Assembly: GCA_030603275.1 (NCBI GenBank)
Contig: JAUVYB010000001.1
Coordinates: 83,832 to 147,831 of the forward strand
DNA length: 64,000 bases
From: Deltaproteobacteria bacterium
GTDB lineage: Bacteria; Chloroflexota; Dehalococcoidia; Dehalococcoidales; BS750m-G39
Reading direction: 5' to 3'
Below, one piece after another: positions 1-10,050 of the stretch. Position 1 is the stretch's first letter; every line of letters begins with the position of its first letter. The notes under the pieces are model-generated. The model did not search any database. It saw only the letters and a list, made by a program, of their open reading frames with translations, and was not told the DNA's origin. A program made the position numbers and the translations under genes.

Positions 1-609
1 GGCAAACATAATCGGCATCATCCACAACATCATGGTGGACTGCGATTGCTTACCGGGGTCAGTGGCAGGCGCCATAACCATCTTCTGCTGCACCCACATC
101 GTTCCCCCCACCAGCAGCGCCAGAAATATATCGCCGGTAGCCAGGTTCAACCAGAGGAAATGATTCTCCAGCGGCAGCGTGGTATACACTATTGGCCAGG
201 AATAAAGAAAACCAGATAGACCCACCAGATTCTCCGGTATTACCGCCAGCACCCGCATTATTGACTGGAACAGGGCTATCCAGATAGGCATCTGGACTAC
301 CAGGGGCAGCAGGCACCCGGCCGGGCTTACCCCCGATTCTTTAAAGAGCCTCATCTGCTCTCTAGCCAGCTTGTCCTTTTCCTTGGCATACTTCTTCTGA
401 AGCTCGGCAATCTTGGGCTGGAGGTCCTGCATCGCCTTGGAGGCGCGGACCTGTTTCATGGTGAGGGGGAACATCACGCCGTTAACCGCAAGAGTCAGCA
501 CAATAATCGCCACCCCAAAGTTGTTGAACAGATAACTAGTCAGCACAATGAGGGTGTTTATCATTGGCTGCATGGCGATTAAATTCCAGATTTCCCCGAT
601 GAATTCCAC
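1..609 (-). CDS. yidC: Membrane protein insertase YidC/Oxa1 (partial, runs off window start; likely GTG start)
   Basis: Reverse-strand translation VEFIGEIWNLIAMQPMINTLIVLTSYLFNNFGVAIIVLTLAVNGVMFPLTMKQVRASKAMQDLQPKIAELQKKYAKEKDKL... is typical of YidC; next to yidD/rnpA/rpmH. Confidence 0.93.
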   Translation of the reverse strand, partial: MEFIGEIWNLIAMQPMINTLIVLTSYLFNNFGVAIIVLTLAVNGVMFPLTMKQVRASKAMQDLQPKIAELQKKYAKEKDKLAREQMRLFKESGVSPAGCLLPLVVQMPIWIALFQSIMRVLAVIPENLVGLSGFLYSWPIVYTTLPLENHFLWLNLATGDIFLALLVGGTMWVQQKMVMAPATDPGKQSQSTMMLWMMPIMFA

Positions 610-628
610 TAAAACCAGACCTCGCTTA

Positions 629-1795
629 CTACTTAATGGTCAGATTCCACAAGTTCGCCCCGGAATCGATATTCAGGGCGTAAAGGTTTTGCTCCTGGCT
701 GTAAATATAGATAACGCCGTCACCGGCGCAAAGCGGGGCGTACACCGCTTCCCCAATATCAGCTAATAAAGTTTCTTGATTGTTAGCCGCATCTATAGCG
801 TATATTTCGCCCTTTTCCGTGGCGACAATAACCCTGCCATCAACCAGAACCGGCCAGGAATAAATTACACTTCCCAGGTCAACTGCGGCTAATTCCTGCC
901 CGTTTTCCGCTCCCAGGGCATAAACCTTACCGTCAAAACAGCCTGCATAGATGGTACCGTTATAAGCCACCGCCTTAGTCCAGAACCATTTCTCCGCCGG
1001 GAATTGCCACTTCAGGTGGCCACTGGCCGCATCCAGGGCATAAAAATTCCGGTCAAAGGAGCCGATATAAACCGTATCGTTATAAACCAGCGGGGTAGAG
1101 ACAATAGCCCCCTCCACCAGATACTCCCACTGCTTAGTGCCATCAATTGCGCTCAGGGCATAGAGCTTCTTATCAAAGCAGCCGATGTACAACGTTTCGC
1201 CGCTAACGGCCGGGGTTGCCCAGATTTTATCCCCGAGGGGAACCTCCCACTGCTTATCACCGGTCTCAGCATCCAGGGCATAGACCTTACCATCGGCATC
1301 GCCAAAATAAACCCTGTCTAAGGCTAGGGTAACGCCCCCGACAATCGGCTCCAGGCTGCCCTCACGGGGGTATACCCACCTCACCGCCCCAGAATCGATA
1401 TTAATGGCGTAAATCTTGCCGTTGTATCCGCCAACATAGACCAGGCTCCCGGCCACTGCCGGACTGCCATAGATAGCGGCTGGTGTCGATGACTGCGAAC
1501 AGCCGAAACCACCGCTCGACCTTTTGCCTTCCAGGGGGATCTCCCAGAAGCGGGTGCCATTGGCGGCACTCAACGCCACCAGCTTACTGTCCACGGCTGC
1601 AGGAGTACAACCAAAGCCACCGGCCTGCTTTACCGACGGAGCCAAAAATAGGGTGCCATCGGCTACTACCCCCCCGGAACCGCCCTCGGGGGAAGTCTTA
1701 GTGCCGATACAGCCCAAAACGGTTAGCCCCACCAGTAGCAAGACAACCAGCAGACTAACCTTACCTATCACTACGGTATTATTTCTAATCCTCAC
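629..1795 (-). CDS. PQQ-binding-like beta-propeller repeat lipoprotein (BamB-like)
   Basis: Signal peptide with lipobox-like LTVLGC; repeated G.vYa.da.tG..kW blades; 4-bp overlap with yidD. Confidence 0.85.
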   Translation of the reverse strand: MRIRNNTVVIGKVSLLVVLLLVGLTVLGCIGTKTSPEGGSGGVVADGTLFLAPSVKQAGGFGCTPAAVDSKLVALSAANGTRFWEIPLEGKRSSGGFGCSQSSTPAAIYGSPAVAGSLVYVGGYNGKIYAINIDSGAVRWVYPREGSLEPIVGGVTLALDRVYFGDADGKVYALDAETGDKQWEVPLGDKIWATPAVSGETLYIGCFDKKLYALSAIDGTKQWEYLVEGAIVSTPLVYNDTVYIGSFDRNFYALDAASGHLKWQFPAEKWFWTKAVAYNGTIYAGCFDGKVYALGAENGQELAAVDLGSVIYSWPVLVDGRVIVATEKGEIYAIDAANNQETLLADIGEAVYAPLCAGDGVIYIYSQEQNLYALNIDSGANLWNLTIK

Positions 1796-2022
1796 TTATC
1801 TACTCCTCCAGGATGGGGTACCGGGTCATAACCGCCGGCGTTAAACGGGTGGCAGCGGGCTATCCGCCTGGCTCCCAGCCACACCCCCTTAAACACGCCA
1901 AATCTGGATATAGCCTCATAGGTATATTGAGAACAGGATGGGGTAAAACGACAGTTAGTTGGCATAACCCGGGATAGCGTAGATTGATAAAGTCTAATTA
2001 ACTCTAAGGCAAGCCTTTTCAT
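1792..2022 (-). CDS. yidD: Membrane protein insertion efficiency factor YidD
   Basis: [46 protein letters not shown] is the YidD signature. Confidence 0.95.
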   Translation of the reverse strand: MKRLALELIRLYQSTLSRVMPTNCRFTPSCSQYTYEAISRFGVFKGVWLGARRIARCHPFNAGGYDPVPHPGGVDK

Positions 2023-2362
2023 ATTTCCTCGTTAATAATCCGGCCCGGGACAACAGACCCTGAACCGATTTGTCCAGACTGGCGAACTCAGCACCGGCGG
2101 CCGGAGAGCGAGCGATGAAGATAATATCCCATCCCGGCTCCAGCGATGCTAACCGCAATATTTCCCTCAGCCGGCGTTTCACCCGGTTTCTCACCACCGC
2201 CCCACCTACCCGCCGCCCCACCGATAAGCCATACCGAGACCAGGTAAGCCCATTAGGCAACGCCTTCATCACCACCTTACCATCCATCCACGAGCTACCT
2301 TTCTCATAAACCACGGCATACTGCTCTGACTTAGTAAGGTATTCTCTTCCCCGCATGGTCAC
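1994..2362 (-). CDS. rnpA: Ribonuclease P protein component
   Basis: [26 protein letters not shown] motif; between rpmH and yidD. Confidence 0.95.
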   Translation of the reverse strand: MTMRGREYLTKSEQYAVVYEKGSSWMDGKVVMKALPNGLTWSRYGLSVGRRVGGAVVRNRVKRRLREILRLASLEPGWDIIFIARSPAAGAEFASLDKSVQGLLSRAGLLTRKYEKACLRVN

Positions 2363-2499
2363 ACCACGGTCAATCGCTTACGTCCCTTAAGCCGCCGGGC
2401 TTTCAAGACAGCTCGCCCGCCTCGGGTACTCATTCTCGCCCGAAAGCCGTGCTCACGCTTCCTGGGAATCTTCTTTGGTTGATAAGTCCTCTTGGGCAC
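2359..2499 (-). CDS. rpmH: 50S ribosomal protein L34 (not in supplied ORF track; GTG start)
   Basis: Manual reverse translation (V/M)[45 protein letters not shown]. Confidence 0.95.
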   Translation of the reverse strand: MPKRTYQPKKIPRKREHGFRARMSTRGGRAVLKARRLKGRKRLTVV

Positions 2500-2674
2500 A
2501 ATAACTCCCTGCTAGATTAGAATGATTATACTTCTGCCATCTCTGGGGTGTCAATGCGAGGGGAACCCTATTCAAGGTTACCGCTAAAAACTATCTCCCC
2601 CCTCGAGAAAAAAGCACCGGCGGAAACAATAGTTTTAGGGTGCTTAATGGGGATGAGTTTTTTCCACCGCTAGA

Positions 2675-2977
2675 CTAATCGCGTACTCCAACGCCACCCG
2701 TTTTATGGATATGTGCGGGCACATACGGCAATAAAGCCAGGTGCCTCGCCCTCTTTATCGCCTCCGCCAGGGCACGCTGATGCTTGGCGCAGGTACCGGT
2801 TTTACGGCGGGGCTCAATCTTTCCCCTATCCGATATGTAGCGGCGCAGCTTAACCGGCTCTTTGTAGTCTATCGTCTCTACACTATCCATACAAAAAGAA
2901 CAATGCTTGCGCCTGTGTATATACCTTGACCTACCCCGTCTCCTCCCATCCGGCTCGGCAGAATTTCGTCCAGCCAT
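2675..2977 (-). CDS. rpsR: 30S ribosomal protein S18
   Basis: [60 protein letters not shown]. Confidence 0.95.
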   Translation of the reverse strand: MAGRNSAEPDGRRRGRSRYIHRRKHCSFCMDSVETIDYKEPVKLRRYISDRGKIEPRRKTGTCAKHQRALAEAIKRARHLALLPYVPAHIHKTGGVGVRD

Positions 2978-3020
2978 AACTAATAAATCACCTAAACCCT
3001 TCTAATAAAATTACCGAACT

Positions 3021-3443
3021 CTAGCCTTCTTCGGGAAATGTAATGTCTTCCGGTTCCGGTTCGGCGTGAGCAACGTCCTCAGCTCCCTCAACGGGAAGAG
3101 GAGCCAATACCTGCTTATCTAGAAAGAGCACCCGGTTAGCTATCACTTCACTTCGCGAGCGCCGCTGTCCATCCTGACCTTCCCAGGTACGAGTACGTAG
3201 CCTGCCCTCAGCGTAAACACGCTGGCCCTTAGCTAAAAACTGGTTGCAATTCTCGGCTAGCCTATTCCAGGCGACCACGGTAAACCACTCCGTCTCCTGC
3301 TTGCGCTCACCCTCAGGGGTAGTATAGACCCAGTTAGTGGCAACACGAAACGAGGTTACCGGATTGCCATTAGGGGTAAAGCGCATCTCGGGGTCAGTAC
3401 CAACATTTCCTATAATCATCACTTTATTCAAGGTCAACATCAC
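3021..3443 (-). CDS. ssb: Single-stranded DNA-binding protein
   Basis: LNKVMIIGNVGTDPEMRFTPNGNPVTSFRVATN OB-fold; between rpsR and rpsF. Confidence 0.95.
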   Translation of the reverse strand: MMLTLNKVMIIGNVGTDPEMRFTPNGNPVTSFRVATNWVYTTPEGERKQETEWFTVVAWNRLAENCNQFLAKGQRVYAEGRLRTRTWEGQDGQRRSRSEVIANRVLFLDKQVLAPLPVEGAEDVAHAEPEPEDITFPEEG

Positions 3444-3498
3444 CCTACCTCCTTCTGCCCTCCTCCGAACCAGCCAAAAACAAACTCTCTATGACTGC

Positions 3499-3822
3499 CT
3501 ACTCAAGATTAATTAATAAATGACGCAGAACATCCTCAGAAATCCGCAGGCTTGCTTCCAGCTGTTTGCTAAATTTGGGCTGCATTTTAAACCGAGTCAA
3601 TACATAACTACCCTCAAGAAAATGCTTTATAGGATAAGCTAGCCTTTTTTTGCCCCATGGCTCAACAGCCGAAACAGTGCCGCCATTGTCAGTAATAAAG
3701 CGACCTACGCCATCAATTATGCCATCGGCAGCCTCGCTGGCCACCTCCGAACTGATAATCACCACCAATTCGTAATCGCGAATCTTCTTATCTTCCTGAA
3801 CTACCATATTCTCCTCTATCAA
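3499..3822 (-). CDS. rpsF: 30S ribosomal protein S6
   Basis: RDYELVVIISSEV...WGKKRLAYPIKHFLEGSYVLTRF; rpsF-ssb-rpsR order. Confidence 0.93.
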   Translation of the reverse strand: MIEENMVVQEDKKIRDYELVVIISSEVASEAADGIIDGVGRFITDNGGTVSAVEPWGKKRLAYPIKHFLEGSYVLTRFKMQPKFSKQLEASLRISEDVLRHLLINLE

Positions 3823-3969
3823 CTTGGTGAGACATTATAACACACAAAAAGAAATACAAACAACACCTCGGATTAACCCACCGCCAGCTTGACACGATAG
3901 CACACCCCTGATAGACTTTGGCTAATAGAGGATTCCACTACTGACCCTTGAACTCTTCACAACACTAAC

Positions 3970-4043
3970 GGCCCCGTGGTGTAGCGGTCTAACATGCCAC
4001 CCTGTCACGGTGGAGATCGGGGGTTCGAATCCCCCCGGGGTCG
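3970..4043 (+). tRNA. tRNA-Asp(GTC)
   Basis: Cloverleaf GGCCCCG...CCACC CTGTCAC GGTGG...CGGGGTC G; anticodon GTC; encoded CCA follows. Confidence 0.95.
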
Positions 4044-4074
4044 CCACTCCCACCATTAAAGCAAAAGCAACCGT

Positions 4075-5562
4075 TTAAGAAATCTTCTTCTCTATATCAC
4101 GGAAGAAGGCCGACCGGAACGGGTCCCACCTGCCCACCAGCCGGTCAAAGGCAGGGGTGGGGGAAGTCTCCTTAAATATCCGGTAGTAGTACAGTTCCTC
4201 CACGGAAGACAGCCAGGGGTTACCCTCTGTCCGGTTGTGTTCTCGGAGTTCCTTTTCGGTAATGTGTTTTGCCGCCATTTTACGCATGATAAAGGCCACC
4301 CCCGACCCCTGGGCAAAGAACCGCTTTGTCTGGTAGATGATATGTTCGGGCAGGGTGTCCTCGAAAGCCTGGCGCAGGACCCACTTGCCGGTCTGTTCCT
4401 CACCGTGAATCTTGCAATTCAGCGGGATCTTCAGGCAGAAGTCCATCACCCTGGCATCGAGAAAGGGGGTGCGGGTCTCTATAGAATTTGCCGCTGCCAG
4501 TCTGTCTAACCTCTGCAGTGCCGTATTGTGGGCGACATGGACAAGCTTGTCCACTATACTGGCTACCTCCTCCGGGTTCTCCCCCTGCTTGAACTGCCCG
4601 TCATACCCGCCAAGAAACTCATCGGCCCCCTCGCCGGTGAAGACGCAACTGGTATACGGCTTAACGAACCGTGCCGCCAGGAAATTGGCAATCGCCCCGT
4701 GCACACAGCTTTCCTCATACATCTCCTGGTGAGAGATGGCCTGGGGCAAAATCTCGTTTATCTCCTTTTCCCCGAACATCAAAATGTGATGCTTAACACC
4801 CAGGTATTTGGTAACATCTTTAGCTAGGGGCAGGTCTTCCCCTTCCTCCATACTCACGGTAAAGGCTTCGATGTCCGGATTTATCTCATGAGCCATGTAG
4901 ATTATGAGGCTGCTGTCCAGCCCGCCGCTCAACAGAACTCCCCCCACCACCCCGTCTTTCATCCGCTTCTCAGTCGCCTCTACCAGCAGTTGGCGTACCA
5001 CCTTCTTGGCCTGCTCATAATCCTCAAAATCGGGGGTTTCCACCTTCTGGCGGGAATAGTCCATAAATCCCAGTTCCTGGGAATAAACATAGCCGGGCGG
5101 AAATTCCTTAACATCGTCGGCAATGCCCGCCAGGCTCTTGGCCTCCGAGGCGAAGCAAAGCTTCCCCCCGCTATGCCCGTAGTAAAGCGGCTTTATGCCG
5201 GCCCAGTCCCGGGCCAGTATCATCTGGCCGCCGTCGGAGATAGCACAGGCGAAGTCCCCGTCTATCCTCTCGGCAAACCGGGCGCCGAATTTATTATATA
5301 GTGACAGCACCGCCTCGGCGTCGGTCTTACCTCCCTTTTCATGATTATACACACGCCCATCGAGCACCACCGCCCTATCGCCTTCGGCAGCGTAGTGTGA
5401 GCCGGGCTTAGAGTCCCCTCCCATATTCAACTCACAGCACCCCAGATTTACCCCCTGCTCCTGATTTATCCATGTCTCGTGGGGACCGCGATGCTTGATT
5501 CTCTCCAGCATACGAGCCAGTTCCCCATCGTCAACACCCTGAATACCGGCAATTCCGGCCAT
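4075..5562 (-). CDS. Asparagine synthase-like (AsnB family) protein with the N-terminal glutaminase Cys replaced by Ala
   Basis: PP-loop LLSGGLDSS, TGEGADEFLGGY, ETRTPFLDARVM, HRGP; N-terminus reads MAGIAGI instead of MCGIAGI (ATG GCC GGA ATT GCC on reverse strand). Confidence 0.88.
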   Translation of the reverse strand: MAGIAGIQGVDDGELARMLERIKHRGPHETWINQEQGVNLGCCELNMGGDSKPGSHYAAEGDRAVVLDGRVYNHEKGGKTDAEAVLSLYNKFGARFAERIDGDFACAISDGGQMILARDWAGIKPLYYGHSGGKLCFASEAKSLAGIADDVKEFPPGYVYSQELGFMDYSRQKVETPDFEDYEQAKKVVRQLLVEATEKRMKDGVVGGVLLSGGLDSSLIIYMAHEINPDIEAFTVSMEEGEDLPLAKDVTKYLGVKHHILMFGEKEINEILPQAISHQEMYEESCVHGAIANFLAARFVKPYTSCVFTGEGADEFLGGYDGQFKQGENPEEVASIVDKLVHVAHNTALQRLDRLAAANSIETRTPFLDARVMDFCLKIPLNCKIHGEEQTGKWVLRQAFEDTLPEHIIYQTKRFFAQGSGVAFIMRKMAAKHITEKELREHNRTEGNPWLSSVEELYYYRIFKETSPTPAFDRLVGRWDPFRSAFFRDIEKKIS

Positions 5563-5594
5563 AGTTCCCCTCCTTTATCCAACCAAACTATAAC

Positions 5595-6287
5595 TCAACT
5601 AGTTTTCGCCTGTTGAAAAGAATCCAGCACCTTGATAGCATGGAAACCGTCCACGCAATAAGCATCGGCGCCTATTTCCTGAGCATACTCATCAGACACC
5701 GCCGCCCCCCCGATGAGAACCTTGACCCTATCCCTTAAGCCGCTGTCCTTCAGAGCTTCGATAACCACCCCCATCTCAGTCATGGTAGTGGTAAGCAGCG
5801 CCGAGAGCCCCAGGTAATCGGGGCTTTCTTTTTTAACAAAATCAACAATCTTTTCCGTAGGCACATCAGTGCCCAGGTCGTTTACCTCGTAGCCCGCCCC
5901 TCTGAGCAGGATGGCGACGATATTCTTGCCGATGTCATGGATATCCCCCTGCACCGTGGCGATGGCGAATTTCCCCTTGGTCTCGACATTGGCCGCTTCC
6001 AGAATCGGCTTGAGAATTTCCATCGCCTCGCCTACCGCCTCCGCCGAAGCCAGCATGTCGGGGATAAAATATTCCTTGCTGGAATATTTCTCCCCCACCA
6101 CCGTCATCCCCGCCGTCAGCGCATTGATTATCTCCTCCAGCAAGATCTTTTTCTCCAGCGCCAAGCGGGTCAGCTCCACCACCCCCGGTGTCCCCGATAG
6201 CTTCTCGTCTATACCTTCCTCATCCTGGTTTTTTCTACCCTGGATAACATTCTCTTTAAGCCGGACAATAATATCGCCTTCAGTCAT
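5595..6287 (-). CDS. Corrinoid protein (MtbC/MttC-like, B12-binding)
   Basis: GDIHDIGKNIVAILLRGAGYEVNDLGTDVP (DxHxxG) and LGLSALLTTTM B12-binding motifs. Confidence 0.93.
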   Translation of the reverse strand: MTEGDIIVRLKENVIQGRKNQDEEGIDEKLSGTPGVVELTRLALEKKILLEEIINALTAGMTVVGEKYSSKEYFIPDMLASAEAVGEAMEILKPILEAANVETKGKFAIATVQGDIHDIGKNIVAILLRGAGYEVNDLGTDVPTEKIVDFVKKESPDYLGLSALLTTTMTEMGVVIEALKDSGLRDRVKVLIGGAAVSDEYAQEIGADAYCVDGFHAIKVLDSFQQAKTS

Positions 6288-6289
6288 TA

Positions 6290-7831
6290 CTACTTCCCTT
6301 CTTTATAAACATTCAGCCTGGGCAACAGGCCGGGAATCTCCTGGAATATTTTTGCCGTGGTATCCGGGTCTATATGCTCCACCGGTTTGGCCAGAAGCTC
6401 GTTCATCCTCTGGTAGGCCAGGGCGAAGACGCTGTCACTCTCCCCATCACCTTCAAAGGGATAGGGCGCCGAGATTTCCCCGCTGCGCATCACCTGACGA
6501 ATATAGCGAATATATAGCTTCTGCGGTGTTTCCACCACTTCTCTTATCTGCTTCATGGTTTCCGCCAGCTCCTGCTGATTAATTCGCGGAGTTTTAAGGA
6601 AAAACTTGAGCATCTGGAAGTGGGCATCGTCCAGGACAGCCTGAAGCAGGCAAAAAACAGCGTTGCAGTCGAGGAGGCCATAGGCACAGTGCAGGAACTG
6701 GGGCCCGCTTAAGGTCACCACGATATCAGAAAATAATCTCTCTATAGATGACTGCTGCCCCGGTATCTTGGTATCGCATACACCGGAGGTGGAATAGTTG
6801 GGTATCTTGTAGAACCGCGCCATCTGAACACAGTCAATGTTATACTGGCTGGTTTCCACCGCACCGTAGGAATCGCCCAGGGTATCCATGCGCGCCATTA
6901 CCGGCACGCTGCCGTACAGCAACGGCGTCCCCTTATTTACCAGTTGGCCCAGGGTTATGCCGGCCAGAACCTCGGCATTTATCTGGGCCATAATGCCCGC
7001 CTCCTTGATAGGAGCCGTTGTCCCCGCCTGCGGGGATGAGGAAACTGCGGTGGGCAGTCCCCTACGGCAGATCTCAATAAAGGCATCGGTGGTATCCTCA
7101 ACGAACTGAAGCGGGCTCTTGACCAGACAGGTAATAAAGGAAATGATGGGATTCTCCTGTAATGCCTCTTTCCCCCCGGCTATCAGCTCGGCCATTCTCA
7201 CCACATTATCCAGCTGCTCCAGCTTGGTCAGCCCCGACATAAAATGCTTGGTGGTGTTATTCAGCGAGGCAAAGAACTTGTTGACGTCCTTATTATCCTC
7301 GGTAATATCTGCGTCCTGAATGTTTACGGTTCGGATGTAGCCGTCCAGTGTCTCCAGGTGCTCGCATACATGTGCCGACTGGCAGAGGTCGGCCACGGTG
7401 GCACGCCGGGGGTGAAACTCCGGCACCTTAATCTCAATACTACGGTCAGATTTCTTGACATAGGCGGGAAAATCTACATCCAGCCAGATATTTGTCTCCG
7501 AGCCGGAGATAAAGTAGACCCTCGGCTCGTCGCCTTTCATTATAAGGGCATTATCCGGGTTTCTAGCGCCCAGTTTGACCGTCTTGGGAGCGCTATCAAG
7601 GGCCTCAATAACCAGTTTTTCCGGTATCTTTATATTCCAGCAGGGATTGTCACCGGAAGAAGTAGTGGTAACCTCAGCACCATTACTGTGAAATATTTCG
7701 GCCGCTTTCTTACTAAAGCAAATCAGGCCGGGGTCAAGGAGAATCTGCAGGGAAGCCCGGTGAATTTGCCGGATCTGCTCATCGGTAATTCTTTCATAGG
7801 GATTAGGAACTAATATTCCTTCTCTGGGCAA
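6290..7831 (-). CDS. Trimethylamine methyltransferase (MttB) superfamily protein, no in-frame UAG
   Basis: MttB-family sequence (ANRF/NKFFASLNNTTKHFMSG, GTPLLYGSVPVMARMDTLG); paired with corrinoid protein gene. Confidence 0.88.
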   Translation of the reverse strand: MPREGILVPNPYERITDEQIRQIHRASLQILLDPGLICFSKKAAEIFHSNGAEVTTTSSGDNPCWNIKIPEKLVIEALDSAPKTVKLGARNPDNALIMKGDEPRVYFISGSETNIWLDVDFPAYVKKSDRSIEIKVPEFHPRRATVADLCQSAHVCEHLETLDGYIRTVNIQDADITEDNKDVNKFFASLNNTTKHFMSGLTKLEQLDNVVRMAELIAGGKEALQENPIISFITCLVKSPLQFVEDTTDAFIEICRRGLPTAVSSSPQAGTTAPIKEAGIMAQINAEVLAGITLGQLVNKGTPLLYGSVPVMARMDTLGDSYGAVETSQYNIDCVQMARFYKIPNYSTSGVCDTKIPGQQSSIERLFSDIVVTLSGPQFLHCAYGLLDCNAVFCLLQAVLDDAHFQMLKFFLKTPRINQQELAETMKQIREVVETPQKLYIRYIRQVMRSGEISAPYPFEGDGESDSVFALAYQRMNELLAKPVEHIDPDTTAKIFQEIPGLLPRLNVYKEGK

Positions 7832-7889
7832 TGTATTCCTCCTCCTGGATTGCCAGCCTGGTAGGCAGGATATTCTGCTGTATCGCTAG

Positions 7890-8573
7890 CTAGGTGGAAG
7901 TTAAAGACTCTATCACCGCCAGCGCCTGAAAACCGTCGGAACCATAGCCATCGGCACCTATACTCTTAGCATACTCCTCCGAGACCGGCGCCCCGCCGAT
8001 AACAACCTTGACCTTATCCCTGAGGCCGCTCTCCTCCAGTGCCTGGATAGTGTCCCTCATGTTAACCATGGTGCTGGTGAGCAGCGCCGACAGCCCCAGG
8101 AATTGGGGGTTCTCTTCCCTCACCGCATTCACGATGCTCTGTGGCTCCATGTCATTTCCCAGATCCTTGACGGTGTAGCCAGCGCCACGGAGTAATATCA
8201 TCACTATATTCTTGCCGATATCGTGGAGGTCTCCTTTTACCGTGGCCAGTAGCACCTTGCCCTTAGGCTTGATGCCGCTCCGGGCTAGGTAAGGCCCCAG
8301 TATTTCCATAGCCACCCCCACCGCCTCGGCTGAAGCCAGCATATCGGGGATGTAGTATTCCTTCTGCTCAAATTTCTGCCCCACCAGGTTCATGGCCTCG
8401 GTCAGCCCTTTATTAATTATATCCCGGACATCCAGACGCTTAGCCAGAGCTTTCTCGATAAGCTCGGTCACTCCGGGCCGGCCTACCAGACCTTCGTCCA
8501 GACCCTCGTCATCCTGGGTCACCCTCCCCTGGATAACGTTCTCCCGAATTAAGCTTATTATATCCTCAGTCAT
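7890..8573 (-). CDS. Corrinoid protein (MtbC/MttC-like), second copy
   Basis: VKGDLHDIGKNIVMILLRGAGYTVKDLGNDM, LGLSALLTSTM. Confidence 0.93.
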   Translation of the reverse strand: MTEDIISLIRENVIQGRVTQDDEGLDEGLVGRPGVTELIEKALAKRLDVRDIINKGLTEAMNLVGQKFEQKEYYIPDMLASAEAVGVAMEILGPYLARSGIKPKGKVLLATVKGDLHDIGKNIVMILLRGAGYTVKDLGNDMEPQSIVNAVREENPQFLGLSALLTSTMVNMRDTIQALEESGLRDKVKVVIGGAPVSEEYAKSIGADGYGSDGFQALAVIESLTST

Positions 8574-8601
8574 TATATATTCCCCTAATTACCAGTCTAT
8601 C

Positions 8602-10041
8602 TCAATCCACGATGCCTTTTATCTCTGAGAGTATATCTTGTCTTACTGCGGTGGGCAACTGGTATTTATGCTCCGCGATAAGCCGCTTCACTATTTCACC
8701 CGCTGTCTGCCAGGTAGCTTTACCCCCCCTGGCCTCCCACTTCTCCCGGCTGTTCCGGTCGCTTAAAGAAGGCTGGTAATGCTCGCGACGCATAAAGCGT
8801 CTGGTATGCTTGGCGGCGACGAAATTACCCCCCGGCCCCACCTCCTTGATGAGGTCAAAGGCAAGGGTATCATCGTTGACCTTAATACCGTCAACCGCCC
8901 TCATAACCATGCCCAGTATCTCGTTATCAATAACGAACTTCTCGTAACACGCCGTCAGGGCAAAATCCATCATCCCGGCGGCATCGTGGATAAAATTGGC
9001 GCCGGCCAGGGCGCAGAGGAGATTACTTATCGCCGACTCATAGCCGCTCTGGGCATCCAGCACTTTAGAATCGGTCATACCGCCGGTAGCGTAGAAGGGA
9101 AGATGATAAAACTGCGCCATCTGGGCACCGGCCGCGTTTAACATCCCCATCTCCACCGAACCGGCCAGATACTTAAGGTCTCTGAGGTCGGTGTTGGTCG
9201 CCACCGAGCCGAATATAACCGGTGTCCCCGGCTTAACTATCTGGGTGAGCATAACCCCCATTAGCGAGTCCGCCGTCTGAATCACCAGGTTACCGGCAAG
9301 CGTTACCGGCGAGGTCGCCCCGCACAATGGCTCAGCCGGACATACCAGAGGGATACCCCTCTTAGCAATCTCAATTACCAGGTCACCGTAATTGGCGTCC
9401 ATCTTAAGGGGGCTTATACTGCAGGCTATCATGGAAATGAGGGGGCGCTTGAGCAGTTTTTCGGCGGAACCAGCCGCAATCTCCGCCATCCGTAGCACCT
9501 GTTTAATCCCGTCCAGGGTATAAACCCCTCCCATGATGTGCTTGGTGGTATTGTCCAAACCGGCAAAGAATCGATTTGCATCAATCTGCTCTATTGGAAG
9601 CTCATTGGGATAGGTGGGCAGCATAAAAAGATGGATATTATCCAGGCGGTTAACCAGCCTGGCGATGCGCTTCAGGTCTTCCAGGGTAGCCGGCCGCGTC
9701 TGCTTGCTAGCCGGCTCATAGATATAGAGGGCGGTTCCCCCCGTCCCGGTATAGACCCGGTTTCCGCCCAGGAGCACGTCATGCTTCTCTTCCTGACCGC
9801 AGAGCCTGACCTCGGGCGGCGCCGTCCCTATCAGCTCCATGGCTTTCGCCTGAGGCAGGCGCACCCGCCGCTCCTCCCTATCCACCCGGGCTCCAGCCTT
9901 TTCAAAGAGCTGAAGGGCTTTCTCCGAGTTTACCTCAAACCCTACCTCCTCAACCACCGCCATTACCGTCTGGTCTATCTTGGCTATGGACTCTTCAGTT
10001 AGAGGCTGGTAACTACCACCGGCTAATCCTTTACGAATCAT
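8602..10041 (-). CDS. Trimethylamine methyltransferase (MttB) superfamily protein, second copy, no in-frame UAG
   Basis: FFAGLDNTTKHIMGG, GTPVIFGSVATNTDLRDLKYLAGSVEMGMLNAAGAQMAQFY typical of MttB family. Confidence 0.9.
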   Translation of the reverse strand: MIRKGLAGGSYQPLTEESIAKIDQTVMAVVEEVGFEVNSEKALQLFEKAGARVDREERRVRLPQAKAMELIGTAPPEVRLCGQEEKHDVLLGGNRVYTGTGGTALYIYEPASKQTRPATLEDLKRIARLVNRLDNIHLFMLPTYPNELPIEQIDANRFFAGLDNTTKHIMGGVYTLDGIKQVLRMAEIAAGSAEKLLKRPLISMIACSISPLKMDANYGDLVIEIAKRGIPLVCPAEPLCGATSPVTLAGNLVIQTADSLMGVMLTQIVKPGTPVIFGSVATNTDLRDLKYLAGSVEMGMLNAAGAQMAQFYHLPFYATGGMTDSKVLDAQSGYESAISNLLCALAGANFIHDAAGMMDFALTACYEKFVIDNEILGMVMRAVDGIKVNDDTLAFDLIKEVGPGGNFVAAKHTRRFMRREHYQPSLSDRNSREKWEARGGKATWQTAGEIVKRLIAEHKYQLPTAVRQDILSEIKGIVD

Positions 10042-10050
10042 AACTGGATT

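Noticed and set aside
5911-6582. 223-aa plus-strand ORF opposite the corrinoid gene
   Set aside because: Shadow ORF over well-supported corrinoid protein and MttB genes.
6290-10041. Pyrrolysine-containing TMA methyltransferase (MttB proper)
   Set aside because: Both MttB-family ORFs are uninterrupted with no in-frame amber codon, so they are non-Pyl members.
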